This document shows positions 8,705 to 16,991 of a stretch of DNA of 38,006 nt, piece by piece. Location of the stretch: the NCBI GenBank assembly GCA_902806335.1, contig CADCWG010000065.1, positions 1 to 38,006 of the forward strand, read 5' to 3'. Source of the DNA: an uncultured Thermomicrobiales bacterium. GTDB lineage: Bacteria > Chloroflexota > Chloroflexia > Thermomicrobiales > UBA6265. A model generated the notes under the pieces. The model searched no databases. It saw only the letters and a program-made list of their open reading frames with translations, and was not told the origin of the DNA. Made by a program: the position numbers and the translations under genes. How positions within the stretch are numbered: the stretch's first letter is position 1; each line of letters starts with the position of its first letter.

Positions 8705-9325
8705 TCAGCCCTGGCGCGGGCGGCCCGGGCGGCCCGGGACGGGCTCCGGCTGGCTGGCGGAACCGGCGCCACCGCGTTCTTTGTCGGGGCTGTAGTCCTC
8801 TTCGCTGGTGATCCAGCCCGTGTCCTCGGACCGCGTGTCGGTGTCACCCGGTCGCCGGACACCCTGGCCTTGCCCGCCGCCTTGCCCGCCGGCGAACGCG
8901 AGGTCGAGCCGGGCGAAGGCCTGCTCGACGGAGCGCTGGCTCAGCGCCTCGGCGTAGGTCTGCTGGGTGATGACACCGAGGTTCTGGCCCGGCAGCCGGA
9001 ACGTCTGCTCCCGGTTCACCTCGGTCCCACCGTCCTTCGCGCGCAGCGTGAAGCGCTCTTCGACCGTCTCGCCCGCCGACCCACGGCAGGAGAAGGCGAA
9101 GCGCGAGCCCGGCTCCGCCGCCTCGACCACGCAGTTGAGGTGGATGCCGCGGTTCTCGATCGTGCGCTCGATGGTGAACGTCTGGGCGCCGTCGTGGCCG
9201 GGGCTGGGGCGATCACCCGACCCGTAGGTCACGTCCCACTCGTGGAGTCGCGTCGGGTCGGAGATCAGGTCGTAGACAGCCGCCGGGGCGGCGGCGATCT
9301 GCGCGGTGATCTTGGTCGCGGTCAT
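8705..9325 (-). CDS. SRPBCC (START-like) family protein
   Basis: This 206-residue protein begins with TATKITAQIAAAPAAVYDLISDPTR, written here in part: the pattern AAPAAVYDLISDPTRLHEW is the standard N-terminus of polyketide cyclase/dehydrase-type SRPBCC proteins, which bind hydrophobic ligands in a helix-grip fold. Residues about 1-145 form the domain. The last 60 residues are Gly/Gln/Pro/Arg-rich and probably disordered. The ATG at 9325 has a GAGGG ribosome binding site. It is divergent from the SprT-like gene across about 210 bases. Ligand and role are unknown. Confidence 0.8.
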   Translation of the reverse strand: MTATKITAQIAAAPAAVYDLISDPTRLHEWDVTYGSGDRPSPGHDGAQTFTIERTIENRGIHLNCVVEAAEPGSRFAFSCRGSAGETVEERFTLRAKDGGTEVNREQTFRLPGQNLGVITQQTYAEALSQRSVEQAFARLDLAFAGGQGGGQGQGVRRPGDTDTRSEDTGWITSEEDYSPDKERGGAGSASQPEPVPGRPGRPRQG

Positions 9326-9536
9326 CGGTGGCCCTCATCCTTCCGGCGGGGTGTCCTCGGCGAATCGACCCGACAGCGTCCGCACGATCCGTGCGATTGC
9401 GGCGTCGGGCGGCTCTCGGGTCGGCGCGGACGAAGCCCAAGCCGATCGAGGCGCGTCGCGAGCAAGCACGGTCTCAGCGACGGCGTTATGGGGAGCACCT
9501 TTCCACCCGGAACGGACGAGGACGGCGGACATCGGG

Positions 9537-10205
9537 ATGCGACTCGAGACTGACGACACGGAGACACGGGACTTGGTCGAGCGGTACGTGGCCCGCCTTG
9601 CCCTACCCACCGACCGACTGCGCGTGACGACCGATCGCGCCGCATTCGCGCGGTGGCTCGGGCGCCGGGTGCCCTCGTCGCTCGGAGGGGCGTACGCCTA
9701 CCTCCCTTCCGCGGGCGAGCACGCGATCCTGATCAACCTGGCGCGCATCGATCGCGCGCAGCCGCGGGCGGTCGAGGTGGTGGTCGTCGAGGAACTGATC
9801 CACATGCGGGACCGGCTGGACGGCGATCTCCGGCGCCACGCCCGCCACGGGTACGACCGGATCGCGACGCGGGTCGCCGAGGTGAGCGGCGCGAGCCTGG
9901 AAGAGATCCGTTCCTGCCTCCTCCCGGTGAAGCGACGAGAACTTCGGTACCGCTACGTCTGCCCTTCGTGCGGACACGAGGTGCGTCGCCGAGTCCGTGG
10001 GACCTGGTCGTGCGCCCGGTGTAGCCCTCGGTTCAACCCCCGATTCGTCCTCCGCCTGGTGCCGTCCGGTCCCGTGGCGCCGGCTCAAGGAGTGGCTGCC
10101 GTGGCGCCTGCGGTCGCCGCAACGGGTTCGACCCTCGGGAACAGGTTGGGGGCCGAGGGAGCCGAGGTGCGCGTCGGCGCCGGGTCCTCCGCGGAGGACG
10201 ACTGA
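9537..10205 (+). CDS. SprT-like zinc-ribbon protein with altered HExxH motif
   Basis: The 222-residue protein resembles SprT/Spartan-type metalloproteases in layout. An N-terminal protease-like region precedes a helix VVVVEELIHMRDR and then HARHGYDRIA. It ends in a zinc ribbon with C142, C145, C159 and C162 (CPSCGH, then CARC). SprT proteins have HExxH followed by a third His. Here the first His of that motif is Glu (EELIH, residues 85-89), while H89 and H104 remain. Catalysis may therefore be altered or lost, or this may be a variant metal site. ATG 9537 is chosen because the conserved-looking sequence starts there and upstream in-frame codons look noncoding. A 40-residue Ala/Gly/Val-rich tail follows the ribbon. 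The SprT relation is my reading, not a search result. Confidence 0.7.
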   Translation: MRLETDDTETRDLVERYVARLALPTDRLRVTTDRAAFARWLGRRVPSSLGGAYAYLPSAGEHAILINLARIDRAQPRAVEVVVVEELIHMRDRLDGDLRRHARHGYDRIATRVAEVSGASLEEIRSCLLPVKRRELRYRYVCPSCGHEVRRRVRGTWSCARCSPRFNPRFVLRLVPSGPVAPAQGVAAVAPAVAATGSTLGNRLGAEGAEVRVGAGSSAEDD

Positions 10206-10498
10206 TGGCGAATGGTGCCCGCGCCATAGGGATGCCGGGCAAGCCGGTCGAACACACGTGGACCACGCCGGCTCGGGGAGACGGCTCCTCACGCACCGGG
10301 AACCACGGACGTCCGACTCCATCGCAGCCACCATCTCACGCGAACTCCCGTGGGGCACCGGCACCCGACTGCCGGGGCGGACTGGCGGCGAACCACCCCC
10401 TAGCCCGGGAGGGGAGGCCGGTGTACCCTTCGCCCCCGGCACTCGGCCGCTCGGAGGTGGGGCTCCCGCGGCCGGTGAACGTGGCCTCCGTGCGCCTC
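10206..10498. other. Noncoding stretch after the SprT-like gene
   Basis: A 100-codon frame beginning with ATG overlapping the previous stop runs through here, but its Pro/Gly/Arg/Ser-rich content and lack of any conserved-looking segment argue against a gene. It also runs into the promoter of the next gene. I see no terminator hairpin with a T run. Confidence 0.4.
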
Positions 10499-10527
10499 TT
10501 GACATAGGCCGTGCGGACAACTAGGGT
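10499..10527 (+). promoter_or_regulatory. Strong sigma70-type promoter of the small CxxC protein
   Basis: A perfect TTGACA -35 (10499-10504) is followed after 17 bases by TAGGGT (10522-10527). The start of transcription would be near 10534, giving a 5' leader of about 70 bases that contains the long hairpin at 10545-10570. Confidence 0.6.
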
Positions 10528-10544
10528 CGAAAGTAGAACCGATG

Positions 10545-10570
10545 TTCGGCGCCGGCCAGCCGGCGCCGAA
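10545..10570 (+). promoter_or_regulatory. 12-bp perfect hairpin in the leader of the small protein gene
   Basis: TTCGGCGCCGGC and its exact reverse complement GCCGGCGCCGAA are separated by CA only. In RNA this folds into a very stable stem ending about 30 bases before the start codon. There is no T run, so it is not a normal terminator. It could protect the 5' end, control ribosome access, or serve as a DNA-binding site. Confidence 0.5.
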
Positions 10571-10602
10571 GGGAGCGCCGTGATGGCGCCGGGGGAGCGT
10601 GC

Positions 10603-10899
10603 ATGCGCATCGTCAGCCTGAACCTCGACGCGTCAGACGCCGAGGTGCTTCGCACGCTGGTCAACGATCGGCTCGCCGCGTGCGGGTGTGGGGGCGGCCT
10701 CGGTCACGGACCGTGCCCAAGTTGCGCGGCGCTGACCGCCACGGCGAACGAGCTCGAGCGGCTGCTGCGCCGCCCTCGGCTCCGACCCGCGGCCCCGACT
10801 CGACCCACGCTCTGGCCCGTCCGCGGCCCGGCCGCTGGCAATGACCCGTCTCACTCACGCGCCGACCTGCGGCTCGTGGAAGGCGCCGCCAAGGCGTGA
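10603..10899 (+). CDS. Small cysteine-motif protein, 98 aa, function unknown
   Basis: ATG 10603 follows a good ribosome binding site (GGGGGAG, 10591-10597) and lies 69 nt downstream of the predicted transcription start of a strong promoter, so I take it as real although I do not recognise a named family. The first half is regular (MRIVSLNLDASDAEVLRTLV), followed by C27xC29 and C38xxC41, which could bind a metal ion or form disulfides, and then a helix TATANELERLL. The second half is Pro/Arg-rich and likely disordered. The gene has no close neighbours: about 400 bases upstream and 640 downstream are noncoding. Confidence 0.6.
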   Translation: MRIVSLNLDASDAEVLRTLVNDRLAACGCGGGLGHGPCPSCAALTATANELERLLRRPRLRPAAPTRPTLWPVRGPAAGNDPSHSRADLRLVEGAAKA

Positions 10900-11541
10900 T
10901 CGATGGGGGACGCAGGTCCGGAACCTGACACCTGCCGCGCTCCGGCCGCTGGCCGCTCGCTGCCCGCCGCCTGCCAGCGAAGGTGATCTCGGTCCGGTTC
11001 TCCCCCGCCCGGACGCTCCAGAATTGAGACCACGCGGTAGCGAGCCCGGCAGGCCGCCCAGACGGTCCAGCCGACCTAACTCGCCGGACCAGCCGCGCCG
11101 TCGTCCGGTCGCGGTGACCGTGGGGGCGCCAGGCGCGGGTAGGCAGATGCCACCGGTCCGTCGCTCGATGAGGGTGGATCGGATGGACCAGGGCCCCTGA
11201 GCCCGGGAAGCGGTCGAGACAGGTCGTGGCCTCGTCGGTTCCCGGTTCCCATCGCCGCGTCCGCCTCGCGGCCGCGTGGCCGCCACCGGAAGTTCGACGG
11301 CGTCCGCCTCTTCGGAGGAGGTACTGGCGCGCCGTCGGCCGGGCCGGGCCGTGGCGGTCCCCGGGGGGAGCGGCTGCTGAGCGAAGCCGCCCGAAACCGG
11401 CGGACCCCGGAGCAATGCCTCGGCGATCCTTCGAGATTCAGTCGTCGCGGCCCTCGCCGGTAGACGTCGGGGGAGGACGACCGGCAGGGGCGCCTGCACC
11501 CCCCGGCTGCCACGCACCGCACCCGCCGCCTCCGGGTGCCT
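10900..11541. other. Noncoding stretch between convergent genes
   Basis: About 640 bases lie between the ends of the small protein gene and the glycosidase gene. Long open frames exist on both strands, but they are Arg/Pro/Gly/Ser-rich and none has a convincing start or domain. A 7-bp hairpin (GCACCCG and CGGGTGC, 11519-11539) sits directly after the glycosidase stop and could help end that transcript, although it has no T run. I see no RNA gene. Confidence 0.45.
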
Positions 11542-13728
11542 TCACCGTGCCAGCCCGGCGAGCCCCCCACCGAACGACAGTTCGACCGAGTCACCGACCC
11601 GGCGGGCGGTGACGCTGCCGGCGGCGTCGCCGACGTCAAGGCCCGTGATCGCGATCTCATCCAGCCAGTCGGGCAGCGTCGGCGACGCCGCCGGCACCGC
11701 CGAGGCCGCGCCGATGCCAAGGCCGAGGAGGGATGTGACCACGAAGGGGATCGTCGCCGCGGCCCACGCCTGCGGGCTGCAGCTGACCGGGTAGGGCACC
11801 GGTTCCTCTCCCGACCCCCCGAGGCGCTCGTAGCCGGCGAACAGTTCGGGCAGGCGCCCGAGCCGGTCCGTGCCGGCCACGTCGACGAGGGCGCGCAGCG
11901 TCCGGCCGGCCTCCTCGACGTGCCCGTACCGGAGGAGCCCTGCCAGCACCAGGCTGTTGTCGTGGGGCCAGACCGACCCGTTGTGGTAGCTCATCGGGTT
12001 GTAGGTCCGTGCGAGGCTGCTCAGCGTGCGGAACCCCCAGCCGGCGTCGAGGTCCGGCCTGGTAAGGCGGGCAGCCACCCGGGCGGCCCGGTCGGGCGAT
12101 GGCAGTCCGCTCCAGAGGAGATGCCCGGGGTTGGAGCTGATCGTCCGGACCTGGCGCTTGTCGCCGTCGAGGGCCTGCGCGTAGTACCCCTCGTCCTCCA
12201 TCCAGAAGCGGTCCTCGGTGGCCCGGCGGGTCAGCGCTGCTCGGGCACGGAGTTCCCCCGCCCATCCCGGGTCGCCCCGGTCCGCGACAACGTCCGCGAG
12301 CCGCCCGAGGGCCGCGTAGACGTAGCCCTGGACCTCCACCGGCGCGATCAGCCCGGTAGCGGGAGTGCCGTCGACGTGGTTCAGGGAGTCGGAGCTGTCC
12401 TTCCAGTTCTGGTGCGAGATGTGGACGCCGTCCGGCTCGCGGTGGTGGTACTCGACCAGGCCATCGCCGTCCGCGTCCCCGAACTGGACGATCCAGTCAA
12501 CCGCCCGCTGCACGGCCGGCAGGAGGTCGCGGTAGAGCGTGTCGTCGCCGGTCCAGTGAACCGTCTCGGCGAACAGCAGCACGAACAGCGGCGTCGCGTC
12601 GACCGTTCCGAAGTAGGGCGTGTGGGGGATCTCGCCTAGACGCGCCATCTCCCCGTACCGCATCTCGTGCGGGATCTTGCCGGGTTCCTCGTCGCGCCAG
12701 ATGTCGACCGTCTCGCCCTGCAACGACGCGAGCGCTCGCAGGATCGCCGCTGCCCGCCCCGGGGCGAGGGGCAGCGTCTGGAGACCCACGATCAGGCTAT
12801 CGCGCCCGAACGGGGCGACGAACCAGGGGATACCCGCCGCCGGAAGTGAGCCGGCGGGGAACGACGTCTGGAGGGTGGCCAGGTCGGCTGCGCTCTGGGC
12901 GAGCACCCGGTTCAACGTCGGGTCGGACGTCGTGATCGTCGCCTGCCGTATCGCTTCCCCGCCCAACGTCGCGCGAGCGGACACGACCTCGCCGCTCGCG
13001 GGGATCGGTGTGACCACCGTGGTGACCGTCCACGATGCTCCGGACGGCAGGATCGCCGCGAAGGTCGCCAGCGCGCCGGTCGTTGCCGTCGCCGGCGCAC
13101 CGGGGCGCGTGTCGACTTGGCTGGGACGACCGTGCTCACCGTGGCCGTCCGGCGCCCGAGTCTCTGGTGAGATGGTGGCGGGGCGATCGAAGGCGATCAG
13201 CGTCGCCGCCTCCGCGCCGTCGCGTCCCCGGTAGGCGAGCCGGATCCGGTCCTCCCCGATGTCGGGTGGCAGCAGTTCGCCACGGACGTCGCGCGCGAAC
13301 CCGCGGACGTCGAAGAGGTCCCGAAAGTCCGAGGCGACGCGGACCTGGAGACGCATGGGGAGCGGCGCGACGCCGTGATTCTGGATGGTCGTCCGGACGG
13401 TGAGCGTCGCCCCGAGCGTGACGTCGGAGTCGACCGCGACAGTCTGCCCCGCTATCGGGCCCTCGGGGGTGTCGAAGGGGCGATTGGCGGCGACGATGCG
13501 GGCCCGGGTCCCCCCGATCGTCCGGGACGCGAGGAGTTGGAGCGAGGTCCCGTTCAGCGTCGTCGAGAGCCGCGAGAGGTGCCGGGTATCGCGTAGGTAG
13601 AGCCCGCCGGCCGGCTCGGCGGTCCCGTCGGACGGGATCTGGCCAACCAGGTAGCACTCGTCTGCCTTCAGCACGAGGTCTTGCTCGAACAACGCCGCTA
13701 CCCCCCGCGGTTCGTCGCGGCCGGCCAC
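11542..13728 (-). CDS. Amylo-alpha-1,6-glucosidase/glycogen debranching-type glycosidase
   Basis: The 728-residue protein has the layout of bacterial GDE-type glycosidases (COG3408). An N-terminal beta-sandwich domain contains LVGQIPSDGTAEPAGGLYLRD (quoted here only in part: AGGLYLRDTRHLSRL), typical of the glycogen-debranching N-terminal domain. A C-terminal (alpha/alpha)6 barrel follows. Catalytic-domain landmarks are FVAPFGRDSLIVGLQT, GKIPHEMRYGEM, YFGTVDATPLFV, DGDGLVEYHH, QNWKDSSDS and YHNGSVWPHDNSLV. It probably hydrolyses alpha-1,6-linked or other alpha-glucosidic bonds of oligosaccharides in the cytoplasm. GTG 13728 fits the start of similarity, but its ribosome binding site is weak, so the exact start is uncertain. 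The nearby sugar importer suggests that it acts on imported oligosaccharides. Confidence 0.9.
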   Translation of the reverse strand: MAGRDEPRGVAALFEQDLVLKADECYLVGQIPSDGTAEPAGGLYLRDTRHLSRLSTTLNGTSLQLLASRTIGGTRARIVAANRPFDTPEGPIAGQTVAVDSDVTLGATLTVRTTIQNHGVAPLPMRLQVRVASDFRDLFDVRGFARDVRGELLPPDIGEDRIRLAYRGRDGAEAATLIAFDRPATISPETRAPDGHGEHGRPSQVDTRPGAPATATTGALATFAAILPSGASWTVTTVVTPIPASGEVVSARATLGGEAIRQATITTSDPTLNRVLAQSAADLATLQTSFPAGSLPAAGIPWFVAPFGRDSLIVGLQTLPLAPGRAAAILRALASLQGETVDIWRDEEPGKIPHEMRYGEMARLGEIPHTPYFGTVDATPLFVLLFAETVHWTGDDTLYRDLLPAVQRAVDWIVQFGDADGDGLVEYHHREPDGVHISHQNWKDSSDSLNHVDGTPATGLIAPVEVQGYVYAALGRLADVVADRGDPGWAGELRARAALTRRATEDRFWMEDEGYYAQALDGDKRQVRTISSNPGHLLWSGLPSPDRAARVAARLTRPDLDAGWGFRTLSSLARTYNPMSYHNGSVWPHDNSLVLAGLLRYGHVEEAGRTLRALVDVAGTDRLGRLPELFAGYERLGGSGEEPVPYPVSCSPQAWAAATIPFVVTSLLGLGIGAASAVPAASPTLPDWLDEIAITGLDVGDAAGSVTARRVGDSVELSFGGGLAGLAR

Positions 13729-13757
13729 GCTGGCACGGACGTTCCGACGTGGCGTTC

Positions 13758-13768
13758 ACCACAGTGGT
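13758..13768. promoter_or_regulatory. Palindromic operator candidate upstream of the glycosidase
   Basis: ACCAC-A-GTGGT is a perfect 11-bp palindrome. Wider symmetry is suggested by GGC and GCC at nearly equal distance on either side (13751-13753 and 13772-13774). It lies 30 bases upstream of the glycosidase start and 190 bases before the divergent membrane protein gene. A LacI- or GntR-type regulator is possible, but none is encoded next to it. Confidence 0.35.
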
Positions 13769-13957
13769 AATGCCACGGGATCGGCCGCACGTCCCGGACC
13801 CATGACGGCGACGCGAATGCTCCCATGAGGGAGGCCGAGTCTCCCCTCGCCCCGGGGTATAGTGTGGCGGCAGGGCAGGAGACGCCAGATCGGACGCGAG
13901 TCGGGCGTGGCGTCGCGTCCCGTTCGGTCTCGGCGCGCGGGAAACGGAGCGACGGGC

Positions 13958-14626
13958 GTGCGTGGGTTACGGCTGATCGGACGGGGTCTGGCGGACACCT
14001 TCGAGCACCTGCTCGGCTACGTGGTGGCGTCCGTCGGCTGGTGGCTCGCGCTGGTCACGGTGATCGCCGCTCCGGCCGCTACCGTGGCGTTGTTCTCGTT
14101 CACCGACCCCCGAAAGTCGATCGACCGCCCGGAGTGGCGCGATGTGCTCGCCGATGTTCGGCGCGGTTTCCGACGGGGCTGGGCGGTGACGCTGATCGTG
14201 CTGCCGATCCTGACGGTACTGCTCCTCAACCTCTACAGCTGGGGGGGCACCGATAGCTCCTTCGCCTTTCTCGCGCCGTTCTGGTTGGTGCTGATGGTGA
14301 TCGGGCTTGCTGTCGGGCTCGGCGCCTATGCCACCGTGGGTCTGATGGACTCGAGCCTCCGCGACGCGTTCAAGTGGGGCGCGTACGTGGTCGCTTCGGC
14401 GCCGTTCAGGACCCTGTTCATGATGACGATGTTCCTGGTCTACCTCGTCGTCGGGGGGCTGCTGGTCGTGCCGCTGATCTTGATCGTGCCGGCGCTGATC
14501 GCGGCCACCGTCAACCGGCTCGTGCTGGGCCAGCTGGGCATCGCCGTGGTGGACCCACTCTCCCCGACCGACGAGCGGCTCCACGAAGAGCAGTCTAAGC
14601 GAGCCGCCAAGGCCCATCGCAGGTAG
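13958..14626 (+). CDS. Polytopic membrane protein, possibly DUF624 (YesL)-like
   Basis: GTG 13958 has GGAG at 13946-13949 and gives 222 residues. Five or so hydrophobic helices are visible: around VVASVGWWLALVTVIAAPA, VTLIVLPILTVLLLNLY, FWLVLMVIGLAVGLGAYAT, FMMTMFLVYLVVGGLLVV, and LILIVPALIAA. The C-terminal tail is hydrophilic (DERLHEEQSKRAAKAHRR). The length, the first segment (LADTFEHLLGYVVASV) and the setting beside sugar ABC permeases and a glycosidase resemble DUF624/YesL proteins, which often accompany oligosaccharide importers. That family call is tentative. A TATAGT element at 13858-13863 might be its -10 box, but no matching -35 is seen. Confidence 0.65.
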   Translation: MRGLRLIGRGLADTFEHLLGYVVASVGWWLALVTVIAAPAATVALFSFTDPRKSIDRPEWRDVLADVRRGFRRGWAVTLIVLPILTVLLLNLYSWGGTDSSFAFLAPFWLVLMVIGLAVGLGAYATVGLMDSSLRDAFKWGAYVVASAPFRTLFMMTMFLVYLVVGGLLVVPLILIVPALIAATVNRLVLGQLGIAVVDPLSPTDERLHEEQSKRAAKAHRR

Positions 14627-14680
14627 CTCCTCCCGCCGGAACCCCCATCGCGGGGCACACCGACCGCTGCCCCGTCATCC

Positions 14681-14710
14681 GGCGGACCGGCGGACCGGCG
14701 GACCGGCGGC
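14681..14710 (+). repeat. Short tandem repeat, 8-bp unit, about 3.7 copies
   Basis: The unit GGCGGACC occurs three times in a row at 14681-14704, followed by GGCGGC. It lies in a 307-base gap between the convergent membrane protein and permease genes. No gene is supported in that gap. A simple slippage repeat is the plainest reading. Confidence 0.75.
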
Positions 14711-14933
14711 GAGACGCTCGGGCGCCAAAGCACAACGGCGTCTCGGAAGCGGTGATGGCCCCAGCGAGCCGGCCCACGATTCCTGACGCCCCGGCTGGGA
14801 AGCACCACCTGGCCCATTGCCCGCAAGCGGTGGAGCGGCCGTGGTCTGGCTGGAGGAGACCGGTCGCCTCCGGCCCGCTTGACGCCACCGCCGCATTCCG
14901 GTCGCGGTCGGCGAGCTGGAGTCTAGCCGGCGG

Positions 14934-15824
14934 CTACCCCTTGATGCCGCTGCTGGTCGAGCCTTCAATGAAGAAGCGTTGGAAGAAGAGGTAGAAGAGC
15001 GCGATCGGCAGGGTCGTGATCACGGCCCCGGCCATCACGACCGGGAAGTCGGTGTAGTAGGAGTTCTTGAGCGTCGCGAGACCCAGGGGCAGCGTGTACC
15101 GGTCGGCGTTGGAGACGAAGATCAGCGGCTCGAGAAACGCGTTCCAGCTGCCCTGGAAGCTGAAGATCGCCAGCGCCGTGACCGCCGGCATCGCGTTCGG
15201 CAGGATGATCTGGAGGAACATCCGGTAGCGGCTCGCGCCGTCGACGCGGGCGGCCTCTTCGAGTTCCTTGGGGATAGATTCGAAGAACTGCTTCATCAGG
15301 AAGATGCCGAAGGCATCGGTCAGGAACGGCACCGTCAGGGCACCATAGCCGTTGAGGAGACCGAGTTCGCGGAGGATCATGAACTTGGGAATGATCGTCA
15401 CCATCGAGGGGATCATCAGCGTGCTGAGGATCATTAGGAACACGATGTTCTTGCCGGGAAACGTCATCCGGGCGAAGGCATACCCGGCCATCGCGCCGAA
15501 GATCGCCCGGGCGACGACCCAGACCACGGCCACGAGTGTGCTGTTCAGGAACCAGAGACCGATGTCGGTGTCGCGGATCACGTCGTAGGCCCGGCTGGTT
15601 GGGTTCTCGGGCCAGAAGAGGTTGGAGAACCGGAGGGTGTTGGCCTCCGCGGTCGTCTTGAGCGACGTGCCGATCGAGTAGAGGAACGGCACGAACATGA
15701 GAAAGGCGACGAAGACTAGGACCGCATAGGCGAGGATCTTGATCCCACCGTCCAGGGCGCCGGTCCGCTCCTCCGCGCTTGCCGCGGTCCGCGGCTGGGC
15801 CAGTCGTTCGCTCGCGAGGGCCAT
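14934..15824 (-). CDS. Carbohydrate ABC transporter permease (MalG/UgpE type)
   Basis: This 296-residue inner-membrane permease has six predicted helices, beginning with LAYAVLVFVAFLMFVPFLYS. It carries the CUT1-family EAA loop at residues 190-209 (EAARVDGASRYRMFLQIILP), which docks onto the ATPase. The C-terminal FFQRFFIEG is typical of MalG relatives. ATG 15824 follows a strong GGAGGTGG site. It is the third gene of the leftward importer set (binding protein, MalF type, MalG type). No ATPase gene follows. CUT1 importers often share a distantly encoded MsmK/UgpC-type ATPase, so that is expected here. Confidence 0.95.
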   Translation of the reverse strand: MALASERLAQPRTAASAEERTGALDGGIKILAYAVLVFVAFLMFVPFLYSIGTSLKTTAEANTLRFSNLFWPENPTSRAYDVIRDTDIGLWFLNSTLVAVVWVVARAIFGAMAGYAFARMTFPGKNIVFLMILSTLMIPSMVTIIPKFMILRELGLLNGYGALTVPFLTDAFGIFLMKQFFESIPKELEEAARVDGASRYRMFLQIILPNAMPAVTALAIFSFQGSWNAFLEPLIFVSNADRYTLPLGLATLKNSYYTDFPVVMAGAVITTLPIALFYLFFQRFFIEGSTSSGIKG

Positions 15825-15888
15825 CGTGCCACCTCCACGGCTGGTCGGGCGTCACCTGGGCGCCCGTCGTCCGCAGCGAATCAGCGAA

Positions 15889-16881
15889 TCAGAGCGCGTT
15901 CTGTCCGACCAGGCGCCGCTGGAGCAGGAACAGGCCCAGGATGAGCGCGAACAGCAGCATCGCCATCGCGGACCCGTAGCCGAGACCGCTGCCGTACTTG
16001 AAGGTCTCCTGGTAGATCAGGTAGGCCATCGTGGTGGTCGTACGGTTCGGCCCGCCGTCGGAGGTCATGACGAAGATCTGGTCGAAGACCTGGAAGGTGC
16101 CGATCATCCCCACCGTGGTCACGAACAGCGTCACGGGGCGGATCAGCGGCACGGTGATGTCCCGAAACTGCCGCCAACGGCTCGCACCGTCGAGGGAGGC
16201 GGCCTCGTAGACGTCGCCGGGGACGTCCTGCAGGCCGGCGAGGAAGATGACCATCATCGTCCCCGCGGTCGTCCAGATGTTGAGCATCATGATCGAGAGC
16301 AGGGCGACGCTCGGTCCCTCGAGCCAGGCCGGCACGTTGTCCCACCCGAAGAGCCCGAGAAAGCTGCCGACCACGCCGTTCGGGTTATTCATCCAGACCG
16401 GCTCGGGGCGGGGAAAGCCAAGCTTCGTGACCGCGAAGTCGATGAGCCCGTTGCGCTGGTACATCCAGAGGAAGATGACCGAGATGACGACCGACGAGCT
16501 GATTGAAGGGAAGTAGAACGCGGTGCGGAAGAACGTCTTGCCGCGGATCTTCCGGTTGGCGAGAACGGCGAGGATCAGCCCGATCGCCGTCTGGGTGGGG
16601 ACGACCCCGATCGTGAACCAGGTCGTGTTCCGGAAGGCCTGCCAGAAGTCGGGGTTGTCGAACAGGATCTCCCGATAGTTGGCGGTGCCGACGTACTCGT
16701 TGCGGTTCCCGAGCGTGGAGCGGTCGAAGAAGCTGGTGTAGAAGGCGTAGAGGATGGGCCCAAAGATGAACATCACGAAGATGGTCACCGCGGGCAGGAT
16801 GAACACCCAGCCGGCGATCGCGTCTTCCACGGCGAGAGGGTTCTTCGACCGCCTCCCTCGGTGGCCCGCAAGCGTTGCCAT
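15889..16881 (-). CDS. Carbohydrate ABC transporter permease (MalF/UgpA type)
   Basis: The 330-residue permease is the partner of the MalG-type protein. It starts at ATG 16881 with AGGAGGG four bases upstream. The first helix is VFILPAVTIFVMFIFGPILY, and the EAA loop reads EAASLDGASRWRQFRDITVP. The segment FDQIFVMTSDGGP is characteristic of the family. Sixty-four bases separate it from the downstream permease and 110 bases from the binding-protein gene, so the three are one unit. Together they import a sugar or glycoside. Confidence 0.95.
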   Translation of the reverse strand: MATLAGHRGRRSKNPLAVEDAIAGWVFILPAVTIFVMFIFGPILYAFYTSFFDRSTLGNRNEYVGTANYREILFDNPDFWQAFRNTTWFTIGVVPTQTAIGLILAVLANRKIRGKTFFRTAFYFPSISSSVVISVIFLWMYQRNGLIDFAVTKLGFPRPEPVWMNNPNGVVGSFLGLFGWDNVPAWLEGPSVALLSIMMLNIWTTAGTMMVIFLAGLQDVPGDVYEAASLDGASRWRQFRDITVPLIRPVTLFVTTVGMIGTFQVFDQIFVMTSDGGPNRTTTTMAYLIYQETFKYGSGLGYGSAMAMLLFALILGLFLLQRRLVGQNAL

Positions 16882-16991
16882 GGTCCCTCCTGAGGGTCAT
16901 CGCCACCGAGCGCGACCGGCTACCGCAGCCCACGCCGGTGCTCCGCGGGGCGCCCGGACGACGCCGGACACCCCGCGGACCAGCCTCGTGC

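Noticed and set aside
10205..10507. 100-codon frame overlapping the SprT-like stop
   Set aside because: Pro/Gly/Ser/Arg-rich, no ribosome binding site of its own, and it runs into a consensus promoter.
10855..11517. 220-codon minus-strand frame in the gap before the glycosidase
   Set aside because: No domain, no good start signal, low-complexity composition and overlap with the small protein gene.
14681..14710. Minisatellite as a possible origin or attachment site
   Set aside because: Only three to four 8-bp units, no DnaA-box-like or AT-rich sequence nearby, and no integrase or replication gene.
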